Below, one piece after another: positions 37,877 to 47,000 of a stretch of 64,000 nucleotides of DNA. A model generated the notes under the pieces. It saw nothing but the letters and a program-made list of their open reading frames with translations. It ran no database searches and was not told where the DNA came from. Numbering within the stretch: position 1 is the stretch's first letter; every line of letters starts with the position of its first letter. Source of the DNA: Lentzea cavernae (lineage in GTDB: Bacteria > Actinomycetota > Actinomycetes > Mycobacteriales > Pseudonocardiaceae); assembly GCF_014653695.1 (NCBI RefSeq), contig NZ_BNAR01000001.1, positions 1,054,001 to 1,118,000 of the forward strand, written 5' to 3'. The position numbers and the translations under genes were made by a program.

Positions 37877-39319
37877 TTGCGATTAGCCAAGATCCTGGGG
37901 GCGGTCACCGCGGGCCTGCTGCTCGCGTCGACCGTCACGGCAGCACCGGCCACGGCCGGTCCGACGTTGCAGAACACGATCGACCCGAGCACCGTGCAGG
38001 AGTCGATCGACTACCTGGTGCAGACCTACCGCGTCAGCGAGCGGGAAGCGTTGCGGCGGCTGGAACTGCAGAACGACGCGGCGAAGCTCGAGGAGAGACT
38101 CCAGAAGGAGGCCGCCGGCGAGTACGGCGGCATGTGGCTCGACCAGCAGGCCGGTGAGCTCGTCGTGGCGATGACGAAGCCCGCCGCCGCCCAGCGCCAG
38201 ATCGGTTCGATGGCGGACCGCGCGCACGTCAAGGTCCGCACGGTCAAGAACTCCCTGGCCTCACTGCGCGCCGCCCACGACCGCATCAGCGAGCAGGTCG
38301 GCGCGGGAGCGGACTCGGTGTACCTGCCGGCCGTCAGCACGACCGAGAACCGCGTCGTCGTGTGGGAACGCGCGTGGCTGCGGAAGAACGAGGTCGGAGC
38401 GGCCGCGCAGGCGGAGATCCGCACGTTCGACGCCGACCCGGGCATGGTCTCGGCCCGCGTCCTGCAGGAGCCGACGCCGTACTCGGCCGACCCGGTCGAC
38501 TGGGGCTTCTGCCACCCGTTGTACTGCACGAACTACGGCCCCATGCGCGGCGGCCTGCGCCTGGACATGAGGCGTGACAACGGCACCACCGGCGGCTGCA
38601 CCTCGGCCTTCAACCTGCGGACGACCGGAGGGGCGTTCCCCGGTGTGCCGTGGGTGCTGACCGCGGGCCACTGCATGGCCACCAAGACGAACAACGTGCC
38701 GACCGAGCACAACCGCCAGGTCGTCCTCAACCAGCACGGCATCGAGAAGAACTCCTACCCGTACGACTACGCCGCACTGCGGTACGTCGACGCGGCCACC
38801 GCGAACACGTGGCTGGAGAGCCAGACGAACCGCAACACCGTGCTGAAGTACTGCCGCAACGGCGGTCTCGACAGCAACGGCGACACCCCGTGCGGCCCGC
38901 AGGTGACCTCGCAGAACCAGGAGATCACCTCGGTCACCCCGCTGTCCGGGATCCTGGCCGGCGCGATCGTGTGCGCGTCCGGCTCGGGCTCCAGCGCGGT
39001 GAACTACCCGGACTCCTACGACAGCGGCGCTGGTGAGGGCTACCTCGTCGGCACCCGCTGCGGCCGTGTCCTCTCGACCGACGTCGGCATCAACACCGAC
39101 ATCTGCGCGCGGAACGGTGACAGCGGCAGCCCGTTGTTCAGCCAGGTCACCCAGGCCGGGCTCGGCATCCTCAACGGCAGCCAGCAGGCCCGCAGCGGTG
39201 CCTGCCAGCTCGGCGAGCTGAACAACTACTCGCCGCTCTCGACGATCCTCGAGGACCTGAGCGCCCGCCAGGCGAGCGGCGGGTCGGTCTTCACCGTCAT
39301 CACCACCCCGCAAGGCTGA
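37877..39319 (+). CDS. Secreted chymotrypsin-fold serine protease with long propeptide
   Basis: 480 residues from TTG 37877 (AAGGAG 7-8 nt upstream). Sec signal (ILGAVTAGLLLASTVTA), a ~175-residue charged propeptide with coiled-coil character, then a chymotrypsin-type domain: His in VLTAGHC (near 265), Asp in YPYDYAALRY (near 297), Ser in NGDSGSPLFS (near 415). Several Cys pairs. Similar in layout to streptogrisin/alpha-lytic proteases, whose propeptides fold the enzyme. Codon 3 is TTA, rare in such genomes and read by the bldA-type tRNA. Confidence 0.88.
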   Translation: MRLAKILGAVTAGLLLASTVTAAPATAGPTLQNTIDPSTVQESIDYLVQTYRVSEREALRRLELQNDAAKLEERLQKEAAGEYGGMWLDQQAGELVVAMTKPAAAQRQIGSMADRAHVKVRTVKNSLASLRAAHDRISEQVGAGADSVYLPAVSTTENRVVVWERAWLRKNEVGAAAQAEIRTFDADPGMVSARVLQEPTPYSADPVDWGFCHPLYCTNYGPMRGGLRLDMRRDNGTTGGCTSAFNLRTTGGAFPGVPWVLTAGHCMATKTNNVPTEHNRQVVLNQHGIEKNSYPYDYAALRYVDAATANTWLESQTNRNTVLKYCRNGGLDSNGDTPCGPQVTSQNQEITSVTPLSGILAGAIVCASGSGSSAVNYPDSYDSGAGEGYLVGTRCGRVLSTDVGINTDICARNGDSGSPLFSQVTQAGLGILNGSQQARSGACQLGELNNYSPLSTILEDLSARQASGGSVFTVITTPQG

Positions 39320-39326
39320 GCCGGCC

Positions 39327-39360
39327 GTCTCCGCAGGGTCCGTTTAGGCCCTGCGGAGAC
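39327..39360. terminator. Hairpin terminator after the protease gene
   Basis: GTCTCCGCAGGG-tccgtttagg-CCCTGCGGAGAC, a perfect 12-bp stem 8 nt after the stop, followed by a short T-run (GCAGTTTTG). Confidence 0.88.
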
Positions 39361-39411
39361 GCAGTTTTGAGTTAAGCAGCCTTAAATCCGCTGGTAGTGG
39401 TTCAGCCCGCC

Positions 39412-39425
39412 TGAGAGCGCTCTCA
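39412..39425. promoter_or_regulatory. TGAGAGCGCTCTCA palindrome, CebR/LacI-type operator candidate
   Basis: A perfect 14-bp palindrome 105 bp upstream of the GH16 glucanase start. It differs from the well-known Streptomyces CebR operator TGGGAGCGCTCCCA only at two symmetrical positions. LacI-family regulators bind such sites and release them in the presence of glucan oligosaccharides. Confidence 0.72.
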
Positions 39426-39529
39426 TCTGACAAATTCGTGAAAACCTTTACACGTTGACCGAGGGTCACGGCGCGACAACACTTCCGAACCACTGGGCGC
39501 ACAACTCAACACCCGGAAAGGTCGGTTCG

Positions 39530-40756
39530 ATGCAGCGACGCATCGGGACGGCCCTTGCCGCTGCCTTGATGGTGGCCGCAGGGATCACCGTCGCCACCAC
39601 CAGCCAAGCTCCCCCTGCCAACGCGGCGGTGACCTGGGCCGACGAGTTCAACGCTCCCGCCGGCTCAGGCGTCGACGGTGGCAAGTGGAACATGGAAGTG
39701 GGCAACAACAACGGCAACAACAGGGAAAACCAGTGGTACCAGTCGGGTACCTCCAACGCGGCGCACGACGGCCAGGGCAACCTGGTCATCACGGCCAAGA
39801 AGGAGAACCCCGGCAACTACAACTGCTGGTACGGACGGTGTGAGTACACGTCCGCGCGCATCAACACCGCGAACAAGTTCACCCAGACCTACGGCCGGTT
39901 CGAAGCGCGCATGAAGATGCCGCGCGGCAAGGGAATCTGGCCCGCGTTCTGGATGCTCGGCGCCGACATCAACACCGGCAACCCGTGGCCCGGTTCCGGC
40001 GAGATCGACATCATGGAGTTCCTGGGACACCAGACGAACACCGTGTACGGCACGATCCACGGCCCCGGTTACTCCGGTGCCGGCGGCAAGTCCCACGCCT
40101 ACAACGGCCCGAACTTCTCCGACGGTTTCCACAACTTCGCGGTTGACTGGAAGCCCGGCGAGATCACGTGGTCGGTGGACGGCAACGTCTACGCCCGCAA
40201 CACGCCGACCGACGTCAACGGCAACCCGTGGGTGTTCAACAAGCCCTTCTTCATCATCATCAACCTCGCGGTCGGTGGTGAGTGGCCGGGCTACCCCGAC
40301 GCCAGCACGACGTTCCCGCAGCAGCTCGTGATCGACTGGGTCCGCGCCTCCTCCAGCGACACCACCCCGCCTCCCAGCGGTGGTTCGGAGATCCGCGGCA
40401 TCGGCGGCAAGTGCCTCGACGTCCCGTGGGCCAACTCGGCCAACGGCACGCCCATCCAGATCGTCGGCTGCAACGGCAACGCCGCCCAGAAGTGGAGCCG
40501 TCCCGGTGACGGCACGATCCGCGCGCTGGGCAAGTGCCTCGACGTCAACGGTGGCGGAACCGGGAACGGCACAGTGGTCCAGCTCTGGGACTGCAACGGG
40601 TCCGGTGCCCAGCAATGGGCCGTCAGCGGGGCGCAGGACATCGTGAACCCGCAGGCCAACAAGTGCCTGGACGCCGTGGGAGGTTCCTCGGCCGACGGCA
40701 CGAGAACCCACATCTGGGACTGCCTCGGCGTCGCCAGCCAGAAGTGGGCTGTCTGA
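39530..40756 (+). CDS. Secreted GH16 endo-beta-1,3-glucanase with ricin-B-type lectin domain
   Basis: 408 residues from ATG 39530 (AAGG 8 nt upstream). Sec signal to about residue 32, GH16 catalytic domain ~33-275 with GEIDIMEF holding the nucleophile and acid/base Glu (158 and 163), a PPPSGG linker, and a C-terminal R-type lectin (CBM13) with QKW/QQW repeats and GKCLDV motifs. Laminarinase-like (IWPAFWMLG, GYSGAGGKSH). Likely degrades fungal or plant beta-1,3-glucan. A LacI-type operator lies upstream. Confidence 0.93.
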   Translation: MQRRIGTALAAALMVAAGITVATTSQAPPANAAVTWADEFNAPAGSGVDGGKWNMEVGNNNGNNRENQWYQSGTSNAAHDGQGNLVITAKKENPGNYNCWYGRCEYTSARINTANKFTQTYGRFEARMKMPRGKGIWPAFWMLGADINTGNPWPGSGEIDIMEFLGHQTNTVYGTIHGPGYSGAGGKSHAYNGPNFSDGFHNFAVDWKPGEITWSVDGNVYARNTPTDVNGNPWVFNKPFFIIINLAVGGEWPGYPDASTTFPQQLVIDWVRASSSDTTPPPSGGSEIRGIGGKCLDVPWANSANGTPIQIVGCNGNAAQKWSRPGDGTIRALGKCLDVNGGGTGNGTVVQLWDCNGSGAQQWAVSGAQDIVNPQANKCLDAVGGSSADGTRTHIWDCLGVASQKWAV

Positions 40757-40767
40757 GGTCTCTCCTC

Positions 40768-40848
40768 GTCAGGTCATCCGTGACCTGACAGGGAGAATCA
40801 AGCGCTGGACGTGAACCCCCGCGGCGGATGGGTTCACGTCCAGCGCTT
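40768..40848. terminator. Two successive hairpins between convergent genes
   Basis: GTCAGGTCA-tccg-TGACCTGAC (40768-40789) is followed by AAGCGCTGGACGTGAACCC pairing with GGGTTCACGTCCAGCGCTT (40800-40848). The second, 19-bp stem ends in TTTC on the plus strand and can stop the convergent cyclodeaminase transcript as well. Confidence 0.88.
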
Positions 40849-40850
40849 TC

Positions 40851-41708
40851 TCACGCCTTGAGCCGCGCGACGGCCCAGTCCTGCACCGCGACGCCCACCG
40901 ACTTGAACACCGTCCTGCCCTCGCGCAGCGGCGGATTCCCCAGCGCCGCACCGAGTTCGACCAGCGACTCCAGCCGGAGCACACCCGACTGCACCGCCCG
41001 GATGATCTCGCCGGCCTCGCTCAGCGCCGCCTCGACCTGGTCCACCACCACGACCCCGGCGGTCGCCAGCAGCTCCTGCGGCAACTCGCGCATGACGGGC
41101 CGGTACGACCCGATCGCGTTGACGTGCACCCGTTCCTTGAGGGACTCGCACCGGAACAACGGCATCGTCGACGCCGTCGCACAGCACACGACGTCCGCGT
41201 CCTCCACGGCCTCGTCCGCGTTCGCCGCCGTGTCCATCACCGTGCCGGGCAGCTCGTCCCGCAGGCTCTCCAGCAACGCCTCGGCCTTCTTGGCGTTGCG
41301 GTTGAACACGACCAGCTTCTTCAACGGCCGCACCGCGTGCACCGCGCGGACCTGGTCCGCCGCCTGCGCCCCCGCCCCCAGCAACGCCAGGTGCGACGCG
41401 TGCTCGTCGGCCAGCAGATCCGTCGCCACACCGACGACGGCACCGGTCCGCAGCGTCGTGAGCGGCACCGCGTCCGCGACGAACTGACCGTCCGGGTGCG
41501 AGTACACGACCGTGCCCGTGATCACCGGATCCCGCTCGACCTCGACGCTGATCACCTTGACGGCGGTGGACTTCGTCGGCCGGTGGTGCACCGCCATGAC
41601 GAGCGACCGACTGTCGCTGAACGCCTGCCGCGGCGGGAGGTCGAACTCCTCCGCCGCCAGCCCGACGAACGCTTGACGCACGGCATCGATCGCTTCGGGC
41701 ATGGTCAT
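40851..41708 (-). CDS. Ornithine cyclodeaminase / mu-crystallin family protein
   Basis: 285 residues. Rossmann motif ALLGAGAQAADQVRAVHAV, KSTAVKVISVE in the substrate region, VVVDQVEAALSEAGEI and VFKSVGVAVQDWAVARL at the C-terminus. The family includes ornithine cyclodeaminase, alanine dehydrogenase (archaeal) and ketimine reductase; it uses NAD(P). Slightly short at the N-terminus (family proteins usually have ~20 more residues before PEAIDAV). Specificity not readable. Confidence 0.87.
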   Translation of the reverse strand: MTMPEAIDAVRQAFVGLAAEEFDLPPRQAFSDSRSLVMAVHHRPTKSTAVKVISVEVERDPVITGTVVYSHPDGQFVADAVPLTTLRTGAVVGVATDLLADEHASHLALLGAGAQAADQVRAVHAVRPLKKLVVFNRNAKKAEALLESLRDELPGTVMDTAANADEAVEDADVVCCATASTMPLFRCESLKERVHVNAIGSYRPVMRELPQELLATAGVVVVDQVEAALSEAGEIIRAVQSGVLRLESLVELGAALGNPPLREGRTVFKSVGVAVQDWAVARLKA

Positions 41709-41774
41709 GCCCGAAGCGTAACGACTCGGCCCGAACGCCCGAGCGCGCCCGGGAACGAGGCCGTCGAGGTCTCC

Positions 41775-42605
41775 TCACACCAGCGACTTCCTGATCAGCT
41801 CCCTCGACCGTTCCGCGTCCAGGGCGACGGCATCGAGGCCCTCGACGACCCGCCGGTACGACCTGAGCGCCTCCGGCGCCTCGATGATCAGACTGGAGTT
41901 CTCGCTCTCCAGGAACACGACGTCGTCGTACCTGTCGAACGACAGCAGGTCGAACGACCCGGCCATGCCCGCGTGCGCACCGGCCCCCACCGGCACGACC
42001 CGGACGTCGATCCTCGGCTTCGCGGCCAGGTCGTCCAGGTGGAGCAACTGCTCCCGCATCACCTCGCCCCCGCCGACCCGGCCCAGCAGCACCGCCTCGG
42101 GCATGAAGAAGCAGGCCCTCACCCCACCGCGGAGCGTCTCCTGCCGCAGACCCCGCGCCTCGACCCGTTCCTCCCGCTCGCCCTGCGGCACGTTCGCGCA
42201 GGCGTCGAGCACGGCACGCGTGTAGTCCGGCGTCTGCACCATGCCGTGCAGCAGCATCGTCTGCCAGCTCACCAGGCCCTTCGCCAGCCGCTCGTGCTCG
42301 ACCAGCGTGCGGGGACTGATCGGGGCACAGCTGCCGTGCTCCTGCCACCACCCCTTGACGCCGGTGCCCGTGAAGAGCGAGAGCAGGTGGTCCCGTTCCC
42401 GGGGCGGCGTCCGGCAGGCGCCCAGCAGCAGCGCCAGCTCGAGCTCGGTGGCGCCGCCCTTCCCGTTGACGAGGTCGGAGAGCTTGGCCTCCTGCCAGCC
42501 GACGAGCTCGGCGACCTTGCGCGACGTCATGCCCGTGGCGGCGACGGCCGCACGGAGGCCGTCCCCGAACTCACGGCCCCTCGCAGTGGAGAATCTTTTC
42601 GGCAT
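41775..42605 (-). CDS. XRE-family regulator with DUF5753 domain
   Basis: 276 residues from ATG 42605 (ATG 42629 in frame is also possible). N-terminal helix-turn-helix (GMTSRKVAELVGWQEAKLSDLVNGKG) followed by a DUF5753 domain (LSWQTMLLHGMVQTPDYTRAVL ... FDLLSFDRYDDVVFLES ... LDAVALDAERSRELIRK). These regulators usually pair with a tiny neighbouring protein (DUF397 or Zn-finger-like) that modifies their DNA binding, as in the WhiJ system. Divergent from two small genes. Confidence 0.88.
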   Translation of the reverse strand: MPKRFSTARGREFGDGLRAAVAATGMTSRKVAELVGWQEAKLSDLVNGKGGATELELALLLGACRTPPRERDHLLSLFTGTGVKGWWQEHGSCAPISPRTLVEHERLAKGLVSWQTMLLHGMVQTPDYTRAVLDACANVPQGEREERVEARGLRQETLRGGVRACFFMPEAVLLGRVGGGEVMREQLLHLDDLAAKPRIDVRVVPVGAGAHAGMAGSFDLLSFDRYDDVVFLESENSSLIIEAPEALRSYRRVVEGLDAVALDAERSRELIRKSLV

Positions 42606-42676
42606 GGCGAGGACCGTAGACCCATTCATCACCACGCCAGAACATTTGACACCAACACAACCCAAAAGGGCGTTAG

Positions 42677-42699
42677 CTTGGAGCATCTCCAAGTTGGAG
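42677..42699. promoter_or_regulatory. Three alternating TTGGAG half-sites, putative XRE operator
   Basis: CTTGGAG-cat-CTCCAAG (42677-42693) overlaps CTCCAA-g-TTGGAG (42687-42699), giving three half-sites in alternating orientation 72 bp from the XRE start and 10 bp from the small gene at 42709. Typical for cooperative repressor binding (inference). Confidence 0.62.
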
Positions 42700-42708
42700 A
42701 ATAATTCC

Positions 42709-42921
42709 GTGAAGTTCCGATGGATGCCCCACGACGGGCTGCGACACGCCATTCACGACGAGCCGGTCAGGGGGCAGCTCCTCGAGACCCTCTGCGGCGA
42801 TCCCTTCGTACCGCAGGAGCTTGACCTCTGGACCAACAAGAACGTGTGGCCGACGTGCTGGGACTGCGACGGCGTCTGGCGAGAGAACGAGGGGATCCTG
42901 CCATGGCCGCGGAAATCCTGA
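42709..42921 (+). CDS. Small Cys/His zinc-finger-like protein
   Basis: 70 residues from GTG 42709 (GGAGA 9 nt upstream). Motifs RWMPHDGLRHAI, ETLCGDPF and WPTCWDCDGVWRENEGI give one His-rich and three Cys ligands (C, CxxC), a plausible zinc site. Similar small proteins occur beside XRE/DUF5753 regulators in Pseudonocardiaceae. Likely a partner of the divergent regulator; overlaps the next gene by 19 nt. Confidence 0.7.
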   Translation: MKFRWMPHDGLRHAIHDEPVRGQLLETLCGDPFVPQELDLWTNKNVWPTCWDCDGVWRENEGILPWPRKS

Positions 42922-43151
42922 CCGAAGACCTTCTGCGCGTATCTCTTCAACGCCTCTCGCGTGAGGTGGTGAAGACTTATCCACAGTTCGGCGAGTTGCT
43001 CGCGCAGAACATGTTGCGCACGTGCGGGCTCATTCCTGACGTTGAGCGTGCGGAGCACTACCGCGAACTCGGCACGCTTCTCATCGATCTCGGGAGGTTG
43101 TATTTGGCGGAGGCCGAAGTGCTTTCCACCGTCGACGTCCCGCAGGACTGA
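42903..43151 (+). CDS. Small hypothetical helical protein
   Basis: 82 residues from ATG 42903 (GAGGGG upstream), overlapping the zinc-finger-like gene. Predominantly helical (LLRVSLQRLSREVVKTYPQFGELLAQNMLRTCG ... HYRELGTLLIDLGRLYLAEAEVL). No family recognised; the coupling suggests it belongs to the same XRE regulatory module. Confidence 0.62.
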   Translation: MAAEILTEDLLRVSLQRLSREVVKTYPQFGELLAQNMLRTCGLIPDVERAEHYRELGTLLIDLGRLYLAEAEVLSTVDVPQD

Positions 43152-43199
43152 ACGGGCGGCCCGGCTCCGCCGCGTCCGGCACCCGGATCCTGATCATCC

Positions 43200-44051
43200 T
43201 CACGCCGACTGCGTGATCGCAACGGCGCGCCCACTCGTGTCGAACTCGTGGGCCAGCGTCGTCAGTCCCCTTCCACCGGCGGCCCACGCGGCCGTCCAGG
43301 TCAGGCACTCGGCAGCCCCGTTGCCGCCGCGCTCCACCAGGTCGGTGCCGATCGAGTCGAGCCACTCCCACGACGTGCCGCCGATCCCCGCAAGGAAGGA
43401 CTCGTCCCACGCGCGCACCAGCTCGCGGACGGTCCCCTCACGTCGTGCGCGCTCGTTGACGTCCTTGATCCACGCCTGGCGTTCCGGTTCGGAGAGCACC
43501 ACACCGGTCTCGGGCTCGCGGAACCCGGGCAGGTCGTGCGCCAGCCCGCCGGACCCGACGTACAGCACGCGCCGGTCGGCGAAGAACTCCCCGACGCGGC
43601 GGCCGAGGGATGCGGCGCGGCGGAAGGTGGCGTGCGGTGGTGAGGCGCAGTTGATGAAGATCGGCAGCACCGGCTTCGCGGAGATCGAGCCCAGCAGGTC
43701 GCGGGCCGTGTGGCCGAAGGCGTGGTCCAGGGCGGCCTCGTAGGCGGTGGCGATGTCGAACTCGTGAGCCACGAGGTCCGCGACCAGGGAACGGCCCAGT
43801 GCGGCGGGCACGTCGTAGGAGCCGACCGGGCCCGCGACGTCGCCCTGGGCCGTGGCGGACAGCACCACGGCGAAGGTCGGGACGACCGTGCGGAAGGCGC
43901 GGCGGTGGTCGGTGCCGAAGAAGACGACGAGCTCCGGATCGAACTCGCGCACGGTCTCCCGCGCGTCCGCGATCGCCTCGCGGACGGGGCCGAAGGGCGC
44001 GCTGGGCAGCGTGATCAGGTGCGAGGCGCAGACCGTTAGGCGGTTCTTCAC
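43200..44051 (-). CDS. Class III extradiol ring-cleavage dioxygenase (MhpB/LigB type)
   Basis: 283 residues from GTG 44051. Pattern of 2,3-dihydroxyphenylpropionate 1,2-dioxygenase: CASHLITLPSAP near the start (Fe-ligand His), FDPELVVFFGTDHRRAF, LDHAFGHTARDLLG, PVLPIFINCASPP, VLYVGSGGLAHDLPG and a C-terminal TWTAAWAA. These enzymes open catecholic rings with Fe(II). E. coli MhpB-like; the actual catechol is unknown. No other ring-degradation genes are next to it. Confidence 0.87.
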   Translation of the reverse strand: MKNRLTVCASHLITLPSAPFGPVREAIADARETVREFDPELVVFFGTDHRRAFRTVVPTFAVVLSATAQGDVAGPVGSYDVPAALGRSLVADLVAHEFDIATAYEAALDHAFGHTARDLLGSISAKPVLPIFINCASPPHATFRRAASLGRRVGEFFADRRVLYVGSGGLAHDLPGFREPETGVVLSEPERQAWIKDVNERARREGTVRELVRAWDESFLAGIGGTSWEWLDSIGTDLVERGGNGAAECLTWTAAWAAGGRGLTTLAHEFDTSGRAVAITQSA

Positions 44052-44074
44052 CGGGCCAGTCTAGGTTTCGGGGC

Positions 44075-47000
44075 GTGACGAGTCGTGCACTTGCGGTGAT
44101 CATCACCGCCGTCCTCCTCGTGCCCGTTCCGCCGGCTCACGCCGACACCGCCCGGCGCATCGAGACCGACCGCAGCGAGAGACCCGTCGCTCCCGGCGTC
44201 ACGCTCAGTTCGTTCGACTGGTACGAGCCCGGCGGGTGGGTTCGCGGGGACGCGCTGGCCGTGGACCTCACGAAGGTGCGGGCCGGGTACGTCGACCCCG
44301 GCACCGTGACGCAGGCGGCGCCGCTGTCGCACCAAGCCGGGCGGGCGGTCGCGGCGGTCAACGGCGACTTCTTCGACATCGACAACTCCAACGCGCCGGA
44401 AGGCGTCGGGGTCAAGGACGGCGAGCTCGTCAAATCCGGCGGCAGGAGGGCGATCGGCATCGACGCGGCCGGCATCGGCAGCGTGATGGAGACCTTCTTC
44501 GAGGGCACGCTCAACGGGACGCACGCGCTGACGCAGCTCAACAGCGCCAAGATCGACGTGGACGGCATCGGCGTCTTCAACCCGTTGTGGGGCAGCTACA
44601 GCAGAGCGCGCGCGACACAGGGTGCGGCCAACACGGCCGAGGTGATCGTCAAGGACGGCGTCGTCCACAAAGTACGAAGTCCGAGCGACGAGCCCGTCCA
44701 GGGGTACGCGCTGGTCGGCCGGGACAAGGGTGCGGACGTGCTCCGGACCCTCAAGCCCGGCGACAGGGCCGAGGTCAGCTACCGGAGCCGCACCAGCGAC
44801 GGCAGCGAGCCGAGGACGGCCATCGGCGGGCGGCAGTTGCTGGTCGAGAACGGGAGGAACGTCGCTCCGGACGACGCCCTGCACCCGCGCACCGCGGTCG
44901 GGTTCTCGCGGGACGGCAAGCAGATGCACGTGCTGACCGTCGACGGACGGCAGAGCGCCTACCTGCAGGGCCTGAACCTGAGGGACCTCGCGGACGCCAT
45001 GATCGGACTCGGCGCGCACAACGCCCTCAACCTCGACGGCGGCGGGTCGTCGACCATGCTCGCCCGTGAACCCGGCACCACCGCGTTGAAGGTCGTCAAC
45101 ACCCCCTCCGACGGCGCCGAACGACCGGTCCCCAACGGTCTCGCGCTCTACGCGCCCACCGGCTCCGGCCGTCTCACCGGCTTCGACGTCCAGACCTCGA
45201 GCACCCGCGTCTTCCCCGGCCTGACCCGCAGGATGACCGTGCGCGGCCACGACGAGACGTTCGGGCCGGCCACCGGCGCCGGACACGTCACGCGCGCGAC
45301 GGGAGGCTGGGCGATCGGCGACACCTTCCACGCGGCGTCCCGCCCCGGACCGGCGTCGTTCACCGCCTCCCGAGGCCTCACGACGAAGTCCATGCGGCTC
45401 ACCGTGCTGGGCGAGCTCGCCAGGCTCGCGCCGGAGAACCCGAGGACGAGCCTGGACGAGGGCGAACGCAAGCCTTTGCGCATCAACGGTTTCGACGCCG
45501 AGGGGTACGGCGCGCCGATCGAACGGGCGGACCTCGACCTCAGCTACGACCGGAAGGTCGTCGAGATCACCCCGGACCTGCAGATCAAGGCCTTGAAGAC
45601 CGGCGCCACCACGATCAGGGCGCGCGCTCAGGGCAAGGAGACCCGGCTGGCCGTCACGGTCGGTGCGGACGACCAGCTGCTCGCCGGGTTCGACGACGCT
45701 CCACAGTGGACCTTCGGGTCCGCCCGCGCGACCGGCGGGGTGGCACCGGAACCCCACGGCCACACGGGTCAGGGCCTCGAGCTGAGCTACGACTTCACCC
45801 AGTCGACCGGCACGCGCACCGCCCACGCCGTCCCGCCGGAACCGCTCCAGGTGCACGGACAGCCCCTGTCGCTCACCGCCCAGGTGCTCGGCAGCGGCAG
45901 AGGTGAGTGGACCGCCTTCACCGTCACCGACTCGACAGGACGGTCGCGGGCGCTCTACGGCCCCCACATCACCTGGACCGGCTGGCAGCGGATCGAGGTC
46001 GCGGTGCCCCCGGAACTCGAGTTCCCCCTCCAGGTCACGAGGTTCACCACGATCGAGACCAGGGCGGACCGGTCCTACACCGGCGAGGTGGTCGTCGACG
46101 ACATCGTCGCGAGGGTGCCGCCGCGCATCGCCCTGCCGCCGGCACCGGACCTGCGTGAGAGCGTGATCGGCCAGGCGACCGGCTGGACGTTCGCGGTCAT
46201 GTCCGACGCGCAGTTCGTGGCGCGGAACCCGGACAGCGACCTGGTCAGGTCGGCCCGCCGCACGCTCGGGGAGATCAGGGCGTCCGGCGCCGAGTTCGTC
46301 GTGGTCAACGGCGACTTCGTGGACGAGGCCTCGCCCGCGGACCTCGCGTTCGCCCGCCGGGTCCTCACCGAGGAGCTCGGCGACTTCCCCTGGTACTACG
46401 TGCCGGGCAACCACGAGGTCATGGGTCCGGGCACGATCGACAACTTCCGCCGCGAGTTCGGCGCCACCCACCGAATGTTCGACCACAGGGGCACCAGGTT
46501 CGTGCTGCTCGACTCGTCGACCGGCACGATCAGAGGCGGCGGTTTCGAACAGATGGAGATGCTGAAGAACGCGCTCCACACCGCCGAAGGCCAAGTCGTC
46601 GTGATGATGCACCACCCACCGCGTGATCCCACGCCCGCGCGCACGAGCCAGCTCGCCGACCGAATGGAGGCGGACTACTTCGAGAGGCTGCTGTCCGAAC
46701 GGGACGGACCGACCGCGTTCATCGGCGGGCACGTCGGCGGATTCTTCGCGTCCACTGTGGACGGCGTGCCGCACGTGGTCAACGGCAACTCCGGCAAGGC
46801 ACCCGCCGAACCGGGAGGGTTCACCGGCTGGACGCTGGCCGGCGTCACCGGGGACGGCGTCAGGGCCGAGATCCGACCGCACGTGGACTCGCTCCAGCTC
46901 CACGCGCCAGCCGTCCTCGAGCCCGGCGCGACGGAAACGGTTGCGGCCACGGTGAAACAGGGATCGCGGTCGCTGCCGGTGCGGTATCCGATGGGCGCGG

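Noticed and set aside
44048-46903. Antisense open frame of about 951 codons
   Set aside because: Opposite the NAGPA fusion gene, which has clear domains; no independent signal.
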